A model generated the notes under the pieces. That model saw only the letters and a list, made by a program, of their open reading frames with translations, ran no database searches and had not been told where the DNA came from. From positions 1 through 52,458 of the forward strand of contig CAMYAO010000015.1 of the NCBI GenBank assembly GCA_947253885.1: DNA of 52,458 nt. Reading direction: 5' to 3'. How positions within the stretch are numbered: the first letter of the stretch is position 1; each line of letters opens with the position of its first letter. The position numbers and the translations under genes were made by a program. Of this stretch, positions 8,449 to 17,518 are shown in pieces. This DNA comes from an uncultured Clostridium sp. (lineage in GTDB: Bacteria > Bacillota > Clostridia > Lachnospirales > Lachnospiraceae).

Positions 8449-8459
8449 GAGGTCGGAAA

Positions 8460-8957
8460 ATGAAAGATAGATGGATTTCGTTATATGTAGAAAATCAGGT
8501 GGGTGTTTTGGCAAAGGTATCCGGTTTGTTTTCCGGAAAGGCGTATAATTTAAAAAGCCTGACAGTTGGAACAACAGAAGAACCGGACTGCTCCAGAATG
8601 ACAATTCGAACAACCTGTGATGATATCACATTTGAGCAAATAAAAAAGCAGTTGAACCGCATGGTAGAAGTCATAAAGGTTATGGATCTGACGGACATAC
8701 CGATTCATATGAAAGAAGTAATGTTCGCAAAGATAAAGAAATGTACTGCTTCAGATAAAAATGAAGTATTTCATATTGCAGAGGTTTTTAAAGTATCCCC
8801 TGTTGATATCGGAGGAGACAGTATACTGCTTGAGTGTATGCTGACAGAACAGCAGAATGATGAGTTGTTGGCATTATTAAAGCATAGTTTTAAACATATA
8901 GAGATTGTACGGGGAGGTTCAGTGGCGATTGATTCGATCAGTACATCTTGCAGATAA
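8460..8957 (+). CDS. ilvN: Acetolactate synthase, regulatory small subunit
   Basis: 165 residues, the usual size for IlvN/IlvH, which activates the catalytic subunit and confers valine feedback inhibition. An N-terminal ACT domain (about residues 3-78) shows RWISLYVENQVGVLAKVSGLF and the AYNLKSLTVGTTEE turn. The C-terminal half is the ferredoxin-like second domain, with KVSPVDIGGDSILLE. TAGGAGGT gives an ideal ribosome binding site overlapping the ilvB stop, so the subunits are co-translated. Confidence 0.93.
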   Translation: MKDRWISLYVENQVGVLAKVSGLFSGKAYNLKSLTVGTTEEPDCSRMTIRTTCDDITFEQIKKQLNRMVEVIKVMDLTDIPIHMKEVMFAKIKKCTASDKNEVFHIAEVFKVSPVDIGGDSILLECMLTEQQNDELLALLKHSFKHIEIVRGGSVAIDSISTSCR

Positions 8958-8983
8958 ATGAGAGTTAAAGAAAGAAGGATAAC

Positions 8984-10006
8984 ATGGAAAAGCAACCAAT
9001 TGATTGGGAAAATTTAGACTTTGCATACAGAAAGACAACAAAACGCTTTGTTTCCAATTATAAGGACGGAAAATGGGATGAAGGCCATATGACCGAAGAT
9101 GATACGATTGTGCTGAATGAATGTGCAGGTGTATTACAATATGCGCAGACCGTATTTGAAGGATTAAAAGCATATGAAACACAAGATCATCGCGTAGTAC
9201 TGTTCCGTCCGGATCTAAACGGGCAAAGACTGGTTGACTCTGCAAAGAGATTAATGATTCCCGAGTATGATGAGGAGAAGTTTGTGGAAGCGGTAAAGGA
9301 AACTGTCAGAGCCAATATAGACTTTGTTCCGCCATATGGTTCCGGAGCAACTTTGTATATTCGACCATATATGTTCGGAACGAATCCGGTAATCGGGGTA
9401 AAGCCGGCAGATGAATATCAGTTCCGTATTTTTACCACTCCGGTTGGCCCATATTTTAAAGGAGGGGTCAAACCTCTTACCATAAAGGTATCCGATTATG
9501 ACAGGGCGGCAGCACACGGAACCGGACATATTAAAGCTGGTTTGAACTATGCGATGAGCTTATATCCGATTGTGCAGGCACATGAAGAAGGGTTTGCCGA
9601 AAATATGTACTTGGATCCGGAAACCAGAAAGACAGTACAGGAGACGGGAGGAGCCAACTTTATTTTTGTTACAAAGGACGGAAAGATTGTGACTCCGAAA
9701 TCCGACAGTATTCTGCCTTCTATTACAAGACGTTCTCTTATGTATGTTGCAGAGCATATTTTAGGAATTGAAGTGGAAGAACGTCCTGTTACATTTGAAG
9801 AGGTAAAAGATTTTGCGGAGTGCGGTTTATGCGGAACTGCTGCAGTGATTTCTCCTGTCGGAAAGATCAATGATCATGGAACGGAAATCTGTTTTCCAAG
9901 CGGAATGGAGGAAATGGGACCTGTTTGTACAAAATTAAGGGAGACATTGACTGATATTCAGGAGGGGCGTATGGAAGCTCCCGAAGGCTGGATCGTAGAG
10001 GTATAA
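8984..10006 (+). CDS. ilvE: Branched-chain amino acid aminotransferase
   Basis: 340 residues of the fold-type IV PLP aminotransferase family. It transfers the amino group between glutamate and the keto acids of Val, Leu and Ile, the last step of the pathway begun by the two preceding genes. The PLP lysine is Lys184 in GHIKAGLNYAMS. Other family features are the ALQYAQTVFEGLKAY-like segment near 50, RPYMFGTNP and the ETGGANFIFV stretch. The length and order fit the large BCAT II group (about 340-360 aa). GAAGGA lies before the ATG. Confidence 0.94.
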   Translation: MEKQPIDWENLDFAYRKTTKRFVSNYKDGKWDEGHMTEDDTIVLNECAGVLQYAQTVFEGLKAYETQDHRVVLFRPDLNGQRLVDSAKRLMIPEYDEEKFVEAVKETVRANIDFVPPYGSGATLYIRPYMFGTNPVIGVKPADEYQFRIFTTPVGPYFKGGVKPLTIKVSDYDRAAAHGTGHIKAGLNYAMSLYPIVQAHEEGFAENMYLDPETRKTVQETGGANFIFVTKDGKIVTPKSDSILPSITRRSLMYVAEHILGIEVEERPVTFEEVKDFAECGLCGTAAVISPVGKINDHGTEICFPSGMEEMGPVCTKLRETLTDIQEGRMEAPEGWIVEV

Positions 10007-10014
10007 GAGAGCAT

Positions 10015-11091
10015 ATGGCAAAAACAATTATGGATTATGATACGGTGTCTTTGAATGAGAACAAAGATGCCGTGGTAATAATAGATCAGACACAATTACC
10101 GAATCATATTGAATTGTTGGAATTGAGAACTGCAAAGGAAATATGGGATGCAATCTATTTGCTTCAGGTTCGCGGGGCTCCGGCAATCGGAGTGGCGGCG
10201 GCTTATGGAATTTATGTTCTGGCGAATCAGATTGAAGCAGACCGTTATGATCTGTTTGCAGAAGTCTTCAAAGAAAAAAAGGAATATCTGGAGTCTTCCC
10301 GTCCGACAGCAGTAAATTTATCATGGGCTTTAAATCGGATGATGTCCATAGTGACGAGAGAGAAAGATAAAACCGTGACAGAGATTAAACATTTGCTGTA
10401 TTTGGAAGCAATTGCCATTCAGGAAGAGGATATAGCTGTTTGCAAAGCAATCGGAGAATACGGACTTTCTCTTGTAAATCCGGGAGACGGTATTTTGACA
10501 CATTGTAATGCCGGGCAACTTGCAACCAGTAAGTACGGAACTGCAACTGCACCGATTTATCTGGGACAGGAGAAGGGCTATCATTTTCGGGTATTTGCGG
10601 ATGAGACCCGACCTTTGCTGCAGGGAGCGAGGTTGACAGCATTTGAATTGTATTCTTCAGGAGTAGATGTTACACTGATTTGTGACAATATGTCTGCATC
10701 GGTAATGGCAAAGGGATGGATCGATGCTGTTTTTGTAGGATGTGATCGTGTGGCGGCAAATGGAGATACGGCAAACAAAATCGGGACTTCCGTAGTAGCT
10801 GCGGTAGCAAAGCAATACGGAGTACCGGTATATATTGCGGCACCGACGTCGACCATTGATCTGAATACCCCTACAGGGCAGGAGATTGTTATCGAAGAGC
10901 GCAAACCGGAAGAAGTAACGCAGATGTGGTATCGGGAACCGATGGCACCGAAAGGTGTAAAGGTATATAATCCGGCATTTGATGTGACAGATGCCAGTCT
11001 GATTGCCGGAATCGTAACTGAGTATGGAGTGGCAAGACCACCTTATACGGAATCATTAAAAAAGATGTTTGAATTAAAGAAAAGAGGGTAA
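10015..11091 (+). CDS. mtnA: S-methyl-5-thioribose-1-phosphate isomerase (MtnA)
   Basis: 358 residues of the eIF2B-like sugar-phosphate isomerase family. MtnA converts methylthioribose-1-phosphate to methylthioribulose-1-phosphate in methionine salvage. Diagnostic segments are RGAPAIGVAAAYG (53-65), LTHCNAG with catalytic Cys164, ADETRPLLQGARLTA, and GCDRVAANGDTANKIGT with catalytic Asp244. It follows ilvE by eight bases. No other methionine-salvage gene is nearby, so the substrate is assigned by family; a related pentose-1-phosphate role is possible. Confidence 0.87.
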   Translation: MAKTIMDYDTVSLNENKDAVVIIDQTQLPNHIELLELRTAKEIWDAIYLLQVRGAPAIGVAAAYGIYVLANQIEADRYDLFAEVFKEKKEYLESSRPTAVNLSWALNRMMSIVTREKDKTVTEIKHLLYLEAIAIQEEDIAVCKAIGEYGLSLVNPGDGILTHCNAGQLATSKYGTATAPIYLGQEKGYHFRVFADETRPLLQGARLTAFELYSSGVDVTLICDNMSASVMAKGWIDAVFVGCDRVAANGDTANKIGTSVVAAVAKQYGVPVYIAAPTSTIDLNTPTGQEIVIEERKPEEVTQMWYREPMAPKGVKVYNPAFDVTDASLIAGIVTEYGVARPPYTESLKKMFELKKRG

Positions 11092-11092
11092 A

Positions 11093-11944
11093 ATGGCAGA
11101 TGAAAGAAGTTCCTGTTCATCCTCATCCAGTTGTTCAAGCAGCAGCTGTGAAGGATGTTCCGGTGCACATAACAATGAACCGAAAAGTATGTTGGAGGAG
11201 TTGAATTCATATTCTTCCGTAAAAAAAGTAATCGGAGTTGTCAGCGGAAAAGGAGGAGTAGGAAAATCCTTTGTAACCGCAAGCCTTGCAAATGCAATGA
11301 AAGAAAAGGGATTCGAGGTGGGGATTTTGGATGCGGATATTACCGGTCCTTCTATTCCAAAAATGTACGGATTAAAGGGTCCTGCACAGGGAACGGAAGA
11401 GGGAATCTTTCCTATGCAGGCAAAAAACGGCATTAAGGTAATGTCACTAAATCTGTTAATGGAAGATGAGACACAGCCGGTTATCTGGAGAGGACCTGTG
11501 ATCGCCGGAACTGTAAAGCAGTTTTGGACAGATGTTGTCTGGGGAGATCTGGACTATCTGTTTGTAGATATGCCTCCGGGAACGGGAGATGTACCTTTGA
11601 CGGTTTTCCAGTCTCTTCCGGTAGACGGCATTGTTATTGTAACCTCTCCACAGGAGTTGGTTCAGATGATCGTAAAAAAAGCCTATAATATGGCACAGAT
11701 GATGCATATACCTGTTTTGGGGATTGTAGAGAACTACAGCTATCTGGCCTGTCCGGACTGTGGAAAGAAGATCAATGTATTCGGAGAGAGTCATGTGGAT
11801 GCTGCGGCAGCAGAGGTTGGAACCGAGGTGCTCGGAAAACTTCCAATCGAACCGAAATTTGCGGAGCTGGCAGATTTCGGTACTTTTGAAAAAGTAAAAC
11901 ATGATTATGTGGATCACGGTGTAGAAGTAATCGAACGCTTATAA
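11093..11944 (+). CDS. Mrp/NBP35-type Fe-S cluster carrier ATPase
   Basis: 283 residues. The core is a deviant-Walker P-loop ATPase of the Mrp/Nbp35 family, which carries and transfers Fe-S clusters as a dimer. GKGGVGKS is at 52-59, DADITGPSIPKM follows, and the CPDC pair (Cys220, Cys223) is the inter-subunit cluster site. The first 24 residues are unusual: almost entirely Ser with Cys at positions 8, 14, 19 and 22, reminiscent of the N-terminal ferredoxin-like Cys set of eukaryotic Nbp35 but with different spacing. It starts two bases after the mtnA stop and ends at a strong terminator. Confidence 0.9.
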   Translation: MADERSSCSSSSSCSSSSCEGCSGAHNNEPKSMLEELNSYSSVKKVIGVVSGKGGVGKSFVTASLANAMKEKGFEVGILDADITGPSIPKMYGLKGPAQGTEEGIFPMQAKNGIKVMSLNLLMEDETQPVIWRGPVIAGTVKQFWTDVVWGDLDYLFVDMPPGTGDVPLTVFQSLPVDGIVIVTSPQELVQMIVKKAYNMAQMMHIPVLGIVENYSYLACPDCGKKINVFGESHVDAAAAEVGTEVLGKLPIEPKFAELADFGTFEKVKHDYVDHGVEVIERL

Positions 11945-11990
11945 AAAAGATCAAGAGTTTGTCGTTTATGACAGGCTCTTGATCTTTTTT
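11943..11990. terminator. Bidirectional terminator between mrp and PAP2-like gene
   Basis: Outer 15-bp stem AAAAAAGATCAAGAG (11943-11957) with 11976-11990, plus a short inner stem. A and T tracts on the two sides serve convergent genes. The right arm is also the last codons of the minus-strand gene. Confidence 0.85.
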
Positions 11991-12613
11991 GGAAGTAAAT
12001 AAAAACAGACCGGATAGAGAACTGCGAACATAAGAAATGCAGCAATTACATCGATAACAGAATGCTGTTTTAAAAACATTGTAGACAGGATAATCAGGCA
12101 CATCAAGCAAAAGGAAGCTACCCGAATGCCTTTTTTGTTTTTTAAATACTTTGTGTGACAGATCCCGATATGTATCCCGAGAGAATTGAAGACATGCAGA
12201 CTCGGCACAATATTAGTGGGCGTATCCATGGAATAAAGTTTTTTTACCAGGTCAACGCAGAAATTATCTCGCAGAAATGTATCCGGACGTAAATAATCCC
12301 CATTTGGATAAATTGTGGATATAATTAAGAAAATGGTCATTCCGATAATCAGATACAATCCCAATTTCCAACAGGTCTTTCCATCGGTCAAAGCAATAAA
12401 AATAATGGTAATTCCAACGTATAGAAACCAGGAAAAATAGGGAAGTATAAAATATTCACAGAATGGAATCTTACTGTCAACAGGCAAGTAGATTGTGTGA
12501 AAATCAGTTGTGACGGTTCTCTCTAAATAATTAAACCAAGGAATATAAATAACAGCATAGAGCAATAAAAATAAATGACTATACTTTTTAAAAAATCCTT
12601 TTATAGGGGACAT
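11966..12613 (-). CDS. PAP2-superfamily membrane phosphatase-like protein
   Basis: 215 residues with about six transmembrane helices. The PAP2 phosphatase motifs are recognisable: VPSLHVFNSL (the PSxH motif) and STMFLKQHSVIDV (the Sx5HxxxD motif holding the catalytic His and Asp). The topology resembles inositolphosphotransferase/IPC-synthase-like PAP2 members. A likely role is hydrolysing or transferring a lipid phosphate such as undecaprenyl or phosphatidyl species at the outer membrane face; the substrate is not evident. The ATG at 12613 is chosen because GAGG lies six bases before it; the in-frame ATG at 12649 has none. The first Arg of the usual third motif is replaced by Thr. Confidence 0.78.
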   Translation of the reverse strand: MSPIKGFFKKYSHLFLLLYAVIYIPWFNYLERTVTTDFHTIYLPVDSKIPFCEYFILPYFSWFLYVGITIIFIALTDGKTCWKLGLYLIIGMTIFLIISTIYPNGDYLRPDTFLRDNFCVDLVKKLYSMDTPTNIVPSLHVFNSLGIHIGICHTKYLKNKKGIRVASFCLMCLIILSTMFLKQHSVIDVIAAFLMFAVLYPVCFYLLPKKIKSLS

Positions 12614-12860
12614 AGAAACCTCAAATAAAAAATGCATTAACGGTAACAATGGTACGGAAAAGGACAGCCGGTAAAGCTACTATAATCCTCAAGACCAATG
12701 TTCAGATTATAACACAATTTTTTTGCTATGGAAAGTAGCTTCTAATTGTAAAAAAAATGTAATAATATACTACCTAAAATATGATATACTAAACCTTGTA
12801 TGTGTTACTAATCATACTGAAATTAGGATAGAAGCGGTACTATGAAGGGATGATGTAAAT

Positions 12861-14249
12861 ATGGAGAATGAAAATAAAAAGAAGAAGATTATCATAGCGA
12901 TTATTATATTGGTAGCGGTTCTGGGTGCTATATATGGAGGAGTAACCTTTTACTTTACGAAACATTTCTTGCCGAATACGACTGTAAACGGAATCAATGC
13001 ATCCGGATGTTCCTTTGTGGATATAGGCGGTCAACTGGATAAAAAGATTGAAAACTACACACTTTCCTTAAAGACTTCCGATGGAGAGACAGAACAGATT
13101 AAAGGATCGGATATTCAGTTGAAAGGAAGTTACGAGAAATCCGTTCAGGAAGCGTTTATGAAACAAAAACCGTATCTGTGGATTTTCAATGCGTGGAAGC
13201 AAAAGAAGCTGATTGTTCCTAAGGCGGCATCTTACAATAAAGAAGTATTAAATGACAGTATTAAAGCATTGAAATTGTCTGATAGTTCCAAATGGATTGC
13301 ATCTCAGAATGCAACGGTTTCAGATATAAAAACAGATGGAAAATATACCGTAAAAAAAGAAGTGTACGGAACGGTATTAAATAAAGCGGTGTTCTATAAA
13401 AATGTGAAAAAAGCGATCACTTCGTTAAGTGACACTCTGGATCTGGTAAAAAGCGGTTCCTATAAAAAACCGAAATATACATCAGATTCTCCGGCTGTAA
13501 AAAAAGCAGTGGAGAAGATGGACAAATACACAAATTTGAAGATCACCTATAAGCTGGATGATAAAAAGAATTTGGAGATTCCTGAAAAGCAGATTCGAAA
13601 ATTCATTTTTGTTTCAAATGATATGGAGATTTCTGTCAGCAGAGAAAAGATTGCGGAATATGTAGAGAAACTGGCAAAGAAGTATAATACCAGCTATACG
13701 ACCAGAAGTTTTAAAACTTCCACTGGCAGCACGGTATCAATTCAGGGCGGTGCATACGGCTGGAGATTAAATGAAGAAGAAGAGACGGAAGCTCTTTACA
13801 ATGATGTTAAAGCAGGACAGGATGTGACCAGGGAACTGAACTGGTTGTATAAGGCCGCAAATCATTCAAAAAAAGAATGGGGCGGTACCTATGTGGAAGT
13901 CAGTATTGCAGCACAGAAAATGTGGTTTTATCACAATGGAAAACTGGTGGTTTCTTCCTCCTGCGTAACCGGAAATACTTCTAAAGGGAATGGAACACAT
14001 CTGGGAATGTTCCCACTTTCTTACAAAGCACGGAATGCGACTTTGAAGGGTGATAATTATGAGACACCTGTAAAATACTGGATGCCGTTCAATGGAAATG
14101 AAGGATTACATGATGCATGGTGGAGAGGACAGTTTGGCGGGTCTATTTATAAGTCAGCCGGCTCCCACGGTTGTGTCAATCTTCCGCCTTCTGTTGCACA
14201 GCAGATCTTCCCGTTAATCTCAAAGGGAGATCCTGTTATTGTATATTAG
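12861..14249 (+). CDS. L,D-transpeptidase (YkuD) with N-terminal membrane anchor
   Basis: 462 residues. A lysine-rich start is followed by one membrane helix (about residues 10-33). Extracellular peptidoglycan-binding-type repeats (PG_binding_4 style, about 50-320) come next. A C-terminal YkuD domain (about 340-462) carries the catalytic HG-x-C motif SHGCVNL with Cys438, and the VEVSIAAQKMWFY and HLGMFPL strands of the fold. Such enzymes form 3-3 peptidoglycan crosslinks or attach proteins to the wall. The gene is transcribed away from the PAP2-like gene across a 247-base divergent region; TGATATACT near 12780 is a possible extended -10. It ends in its own terminator. Confidence 0.92.
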   Translation: MENENKKKKIIIAIIILVAVLGAIYGGVTFYFTKHFLPNTTVNGINASGCSFVDIGGQLDKKIENYTLSLKTSDGETEQIKGSDIQLKGSYEKSVQEAFMKQKPYLWIFNAWKQKKLIVPKAASYNKEVLNDSIKALKLSDSSKWIASQNATVSDIKTDGKYTVKKEVYGTVLNKAVFYKNVKKAITSLSDTLDLVKSGSYKKPKYTSDSPAVKKAVEKMDKYTNLKITYKLDDKKNLEIPEKQIRKFIFVSNDMEISVSREKIAEYVEKLAKKYNTSYTTRSFKTSTGSTVSIQGGAYGWRLNEEEETEALYNDVKAGQDVTRELNWLYKAANHSKKEWGGTYVEVSIAAQKMWFYHNGKLVVSSSCVTGNTSKGNGTHLGMFPLSYKARNATLKGDNYETPVKYWMPFNGNEGLHDAWWRGQFGGSIYKSAGSHGCVNLPPSVAQQIFPLISKGDPVIVY

Positions 14250-14256
14250 AAAACAG

Positions 14257-14300
14257 ACAACTGTTTCTCCGAAACTGAGGAGAAGCGGTTGTTTTTCTTT
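14257..14300 (+). terminator. Terminator of the L,D-transpeptidase gene
   Basis: A 14-bp stem with two G-U pairs (14257-14270 with 14279-14292) and an interrupted T tract, just after the stop codon. Confidence 0.8.
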
Positions 14301-14362
14301 ACAATAATATGTTTCTGTGTTAATCTATTAAATAATTTAGTACAGTAGAGAGGTGAAGTGAT

Positions 14363-15415
14363 ATGAAGTGGGAAGAAAATATTAGAAAAGTGACACCTTA
14401 TACTCCGGGAGAGCAGCCGGATGATCCCCGTGTGATCAAGTTGAATACAAATGAAAATCCATATCCGCCATCTCCGGAGGTGTTGAAAGCGTTGCAGTCG
14501 ATTACGGAGACGCAGCTTCGAAAATATCCGGATCCAACTGTATCGGATTTGATAGCTGCAATTTCAAAGGAATATCAGATGCCGGAAGAGCAGATTTTTG
14601 TCGGAGTGGGTTCAGATGATGTGTTGGCAATGATTTTTTTGACCTGTTTTCATTCAAATAAACCGATTTTATTTCCTGATATCACCTATTCTTTCTACGA
14701 TGTGTGGGCAGAATTATTTGGAATACCATATGAAGTGCAGCCCTTATCCGAGGATTTTCTGATTCGGACCTCTGATTATAAAGGCGAGAATGGAGGAGTT
14801 ATTTTTCCGAATCCAAATGCACCGACCGGGATTGCATTGCCGTTAGAGCAGATTGAAGAAATTATTCAGGCAAATCAGGAGGTGGTCTGCGTTATAGATG
14901 AGGCATATATTGATTTTGGAGGGACAAGTGCCCGTTCGCTGATTAAAAAATATGATAATTTGCTGGTGGTACAGACTTTTTCAAAATCTCGAGCACTGGC
15001 AGGTATGCGGATCGGATATTGTTTCGGCAGTGAGCGGTTGATTCAATATTTGAATGATGTAAAGTTCTCGTTTAATTCCTATACAATGAATGTAGCGGCT
15101 ATTCAATCCGGTATTGCTTCAATTCGGGATAAAGATTATTTCAATAAGTGTGTTTCTGCTATTATACAAACGAGAGAATGGGCTAAAAAGGAATTGACAC
15201 AGTTGGGGTTTCATTGTTTAGAGTCCAGCAGTAATTTTTTGTTTGTGTCTCATGAACGGCATGCGGCAAAGCAAATCTTTACTTATTTAAAAGCTCACCA
15301 TATTTATGTGAGATATTTTGACAAACCAAGGATTGACAATTATTTACGAATTACCGTCGGAACTGATCATGAGATGAAACAGCTCATGGTTGTCTTGCGG
15401 GAATATTTGCAGTAG
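14363..15415 (+). CDS. hisC: Histidinol-phosphate aminotransferase
   Basis: 350 residues, a typical HisC length, fold-type I PLP aminotransferase converting imidazole-acetol phosphate to histidinol phosphate. LNTNENPYPPSP near residue 27 is the family start motif. PNPNAPTG is at 149-156, VIDEAYIDF at 177-185, and the PLP lysine Lys208 lies in TFSKSRALAGMRIGY. It is not next to other his genes. A terminator directly follows, so it is a single-gene unit. GAGAGGTGAAGTG precedes the ATG. Confidence 0.9.
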   Translation: MKWEENIRKVTPYTPGEQPDDPRVIKLNTNENPYPPSPEVLKALQSITETQLRKYPDPTVSDLIAAISKEYQMPEEQIFVGVGSDDVLAMIFLTCFHSNKPILFPDITYSFYDVWAELFGIPYEVQPLSEDFLIRTSDYKGENGGVIFPNPNAPTGIALPLEQIEEIIQANQEVVCVIDEAYIDFGGTSARSLIKKYDNLLVVQTFSKSRALAGMRIGYCFGSERLIQYLNDVKFSFNSYTMNVAAIQSGIASIRDKDYFNKCVSAIIQTREWAKKELTQLGFHCLESSSNFLFVSHERHAAKQIFTYLKAHHIYVRYFDKPRIDNYLRITVGTDHEMKQLMVVLREYLQ

Positions 15416-15464
15416 AAAAAGGGAAGTGTGTGAGGAGAGGGATGTCTCAGATGCTTCCTTTTTT
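15416..15464 (+). terminator. Terminator of hisC
   Basis: AAAAAGGGAAG and a complementary CTTCCTTTTTT form the outer stem, continued by an imperfect GTGTGAG/CTCAGAT inner stem, with a T run, between hisC and the ispE promoter. Confidence 0.75.
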
Positions 15465-15466
15465 AT

Positions 15467-15495
15467 TTGACTTTAGAGAGAATTGTATATAAAAT
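15467..15495 (+). promoter_or_regulatory. Promoter of the ispE operon
   Basis: TTGACT (15467-15472), a 17-base spacer and TAAAAT (15490-15495), ending 40 bases before the chosen ispE start. The TTG that could open a longer ispE frame is this -35 box, which argues against that longer start. Confidence 0.65.
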
Positions 15496-15535
15496 AGAAC
15501 AAAGAGTGTATACAAGAAATCTAAGGAGAAGACAA

Positions 15536-16408
15536 ATGGATATAGTGAGCTTAAAAGCATTGGCAAAAATAAATCTCGGACTGGATGTAATCGGAAAGAG
15601 AGAGAACGGTTATCATGATGTTAAAATGGTTATACAGTCCATTCAATTATATGATCGAGTGGAAATGAAGCGCTTAAAATCCAATACTATTAAAGTGGAA
15701 TCCAATTTATTTTATCTTCCCGGTGATGAGACCAATCTTGCTTATAAGGCTGCAAAGATGATGAAAGAGGAGTTTGATATAAAAGAAGGGATTCGCATCA
15801 CCTTGCAAAAATATATTCCGATGGCAGCCGGTCTTGGTGGCGGCAGTGCGGATGCGGCAGCAGTTATAATCGGCATGAATCGCATCTTTAAATTGGGAGC
15901 AAAGCAGCCGAAACTGATTGAACTGGGGACAAAAATAGGTGCGGATGTGCCTTTTTGTATTATGAGAGGAACTGTTTTGGCAGAGGGAATCGGAGAGCAC
16001 TTAACTCCTTTACCGCCGATGCCGAAATGTCCTGTTCTGATTGCAAAACCGGCTGTTTCCGTATCGACTGCGGAGGTCTATGGGAATTTAAAATTATACG
16101 AAGGGATGGAGCATCCGGATATAGATGGCTTGATTGAGGAAATTAAGAATAAAAATTTAAAGGGAATTGCAAAAAAAATGGGAAATGTATTAGAAACGGT
16201 GACAATTCCTAAAAATCCTGTGGTAGGAGAAATTAAAAAACTGATGATTAATAATGGCGCATTGAATGCAATGATGAGCGGAAGCGGTCCGTCGGTCTTT
16301 GGATTGTTTCAAAATGAAAAAGAGTTGGGGGTTGCATATGATGAATTGAAAAAGTCGGATTATGTGAAAGAACTTTTTGCTTCCGAATTGTTTATTTCAA
16401 AGCATTAG
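15536..16408 (+). CDS. ispE: 4-diphosphocytidyl-2-C-methyl-D-erythritol kinase
   Basis: 290 residues of the GHMP kinase family, phosphorylating CDP-methylerythritol in the MEP isoprenoid pathway. The N-terminus ALAKINLGLDVIGKRENGYHD is the IspE signature, the ATP-binding glycine-rich segment is AAGLGGGSADAAAV (about 98-111), and the C-terminal GHMP motif MSGSGPSVFGLF is present. The ATG at 15536 is chosen because AAGGAGA is at correct spacing and it gives the normal family length. It heads a tight operon with a GntR regulator, DUF1934 and murI. Confidence 0.94.
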   Translation: MDIVSLKALAKINLGLDVIGKRENGYHDVKMVIQSIQLYDRVEMKRLKSNTIKVESNLFYLPGDETNLAYKAAKMMKEEFDIKEGIRITLQKYIPMAAGLGGGSADAAAVIIGMNRIFKLGAKQPKLIELGTKIGADVPFCIMRGTVLAEGIGEHLTPLPPMPKCPVLIAKPAVSVSTAEVYGNLKLYEGMEHPDIDGLIEEIKNKNLKGIAKKMGNVLETVTIPKNPVVGEIKKLMINNGALNAMMSGSGPSVFGLFQNEKELGVAYDELKKSDYVKELFASELFISKH

Positions 16409-16417
16409 GAGGATATT

Positions 16418-17092
16418 ATGACAGATAATTTAGAATTACAAACGGATACCTATTTACCATTGAGGAATGTAGTATTTCAAACTCTGCGTTCTGCTATTTT
16501 AAGAGGGGAATTAAAGCCGGGAGAGCGTCTGATGGAGCTGCAGCTTGCAGCGAAACTGGGAGTTTCCAGAACTCCAATTCGAGAAGCAATCCGTATGTTG
16601 GAGCAGGAAGGGCTGGCGATTACAATTCCGAGAAAGGGTGCCGAGGTGGCACATATGTCGATCAAAGATATGGAAGATGTTCTGATGATTCGGCAGGCAT
16701 TGGAGAATCTGGCAGTAAAAAAGGCATGTGAAAATGTGACGGATGAGGTTTTGGTCAATTTACATGAGGCGATGGAGCAATTTGAAAATGCGGTAAGAGG
16801 CGGAGATGTAGGAAAGATTGCAAAAGCGGACGTATGTTTTCATGAGATTATATATGCAGCATCCAATAATCCGAAATTAGTTATGCTGCTTGGAAATCTG
16901 AGAGAGCAGATGTATCGCTATCGAGTTGAATATTTGAAAGATACGTCAATCCATACACAATTGATCAGAGAACATAAATCGATTTATCAGCTGCTGTCTG
17001 CAAAAAGAGCAAAAGATGTTCAGAGTATTATCGAAAAACACTTGTTCAACCAAGCGGAGGCTGTTCGAGAAATCATCAGAGAACAGCAGTAG
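16418..17092 (+). CDS. GntR-family (FCD/FadR) transcriptional regulator
   Basis: 224 residues. An N-terminal winged helix-turn-helix (about 12-78) has the GntR motif AAKLGVSRTPIREAIRMLEQEGL. A C-terminal all-helical FCD ligand-binding domain (about 90-215) contains the metal/ligand His and Asp positions around DVCFHEIIY and HKSIYQLL. AGGAGG precedes the ATG. It sits nine bases after ispE and directly adjoins the DUF1934 gene. Members usually sense small organic acids; the target and ligand cannot be read from the sequence. Confidence 0.9.
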   Translation: MTDNLELQTDTYLPLRNVVFQTLRSAILRGELKPGERLMELQLAAKLGVSRTPIREAIRMLEQEGLAITIPRKGAEVAHMSIKDMEDVLMIRQALENLAVKKACENVTDEVLVNLHEAMEQFENAVRGGDVGKIAKADVCFHEIIYAASNNPKLVMLLGNLREQMYRYRVEYLKDTSIHTQLIREHKSIYQLLSAKRAKDVQSIIEKHLFNQAEAVREIIREQQ

Positions 17093-17518
17093 ATGAAAAA
17101 AGAAGTAATCATATCTGTTATCGGGAGCAGGGAAGGAGAAGCACCTTCTGTTGTGACGTCAAGGGGAGACTATTTTATAAAAGACGGAATGCATTATCTG
17201 TTTTTTGAAGAACAGGATGAGGAAAGCCGATCAATTATCAAAAACCGGATTCGAATGAATGAACGTCAGGTAGAGATTAAAAAAAGCGGAGCAGTTGCTT
17301 CTCATATGATCTTTCAAATAGGAAATAGGCATGCTTTCATGTACCAGACTCCTTACGGAGACATCAGGATGGTAATTGATACCAAAATGATAAAACTTCG
17401 GGAAACGGAAAAAGAGATAGAGATGCAGTTGTCTTATCATATTTTTTCAGAAGAAGAGATGGTTTCAGATAATAAAGTACAGATAAAAATAATAGAAAAG
17501 AGTAGTATGAATGAGTGA
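17093..17518 (+). CDS. DUF1934 (YwiB-like) beta-barrel protein
   Basis: 141 residues of the DUF1934 family, a small calycin-like beta-barrel with unknown function. Alternating beta strands are visible: HYLFFEEQDE, QVEIKKSGAVASHMIFQ, and the YQTPYGDIRMVIDTKMI segment typical of the family. The ATG immediately follows the GntR stop with no good ribosome binding site, so translation is probably coupled. Its end overlaps murI by eight bases. The link to cell-wall precursor genes is positional only. Confidence 0.85.
   Translation: MKKEVIISVIGSREGEAPSVVTSRGDYFIKDGMHYLFFEEQDEESRSIIKNRIRMNERQVEIKKSGAVASHMIFQIGNRHAFMYQTPYGDIRMVIDTKMIKLRETEKEIEMQLSYHIFSEEEMVSDNKVQIKIIEKSSMNE

Noticed and set aside
15467..15535. 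Longer ispE start at TTG 15467
   Set aside because: TTGACT at this place is the -35 of a good promoter, and IspE proteins start at the MDIVSLKALAKIN position.
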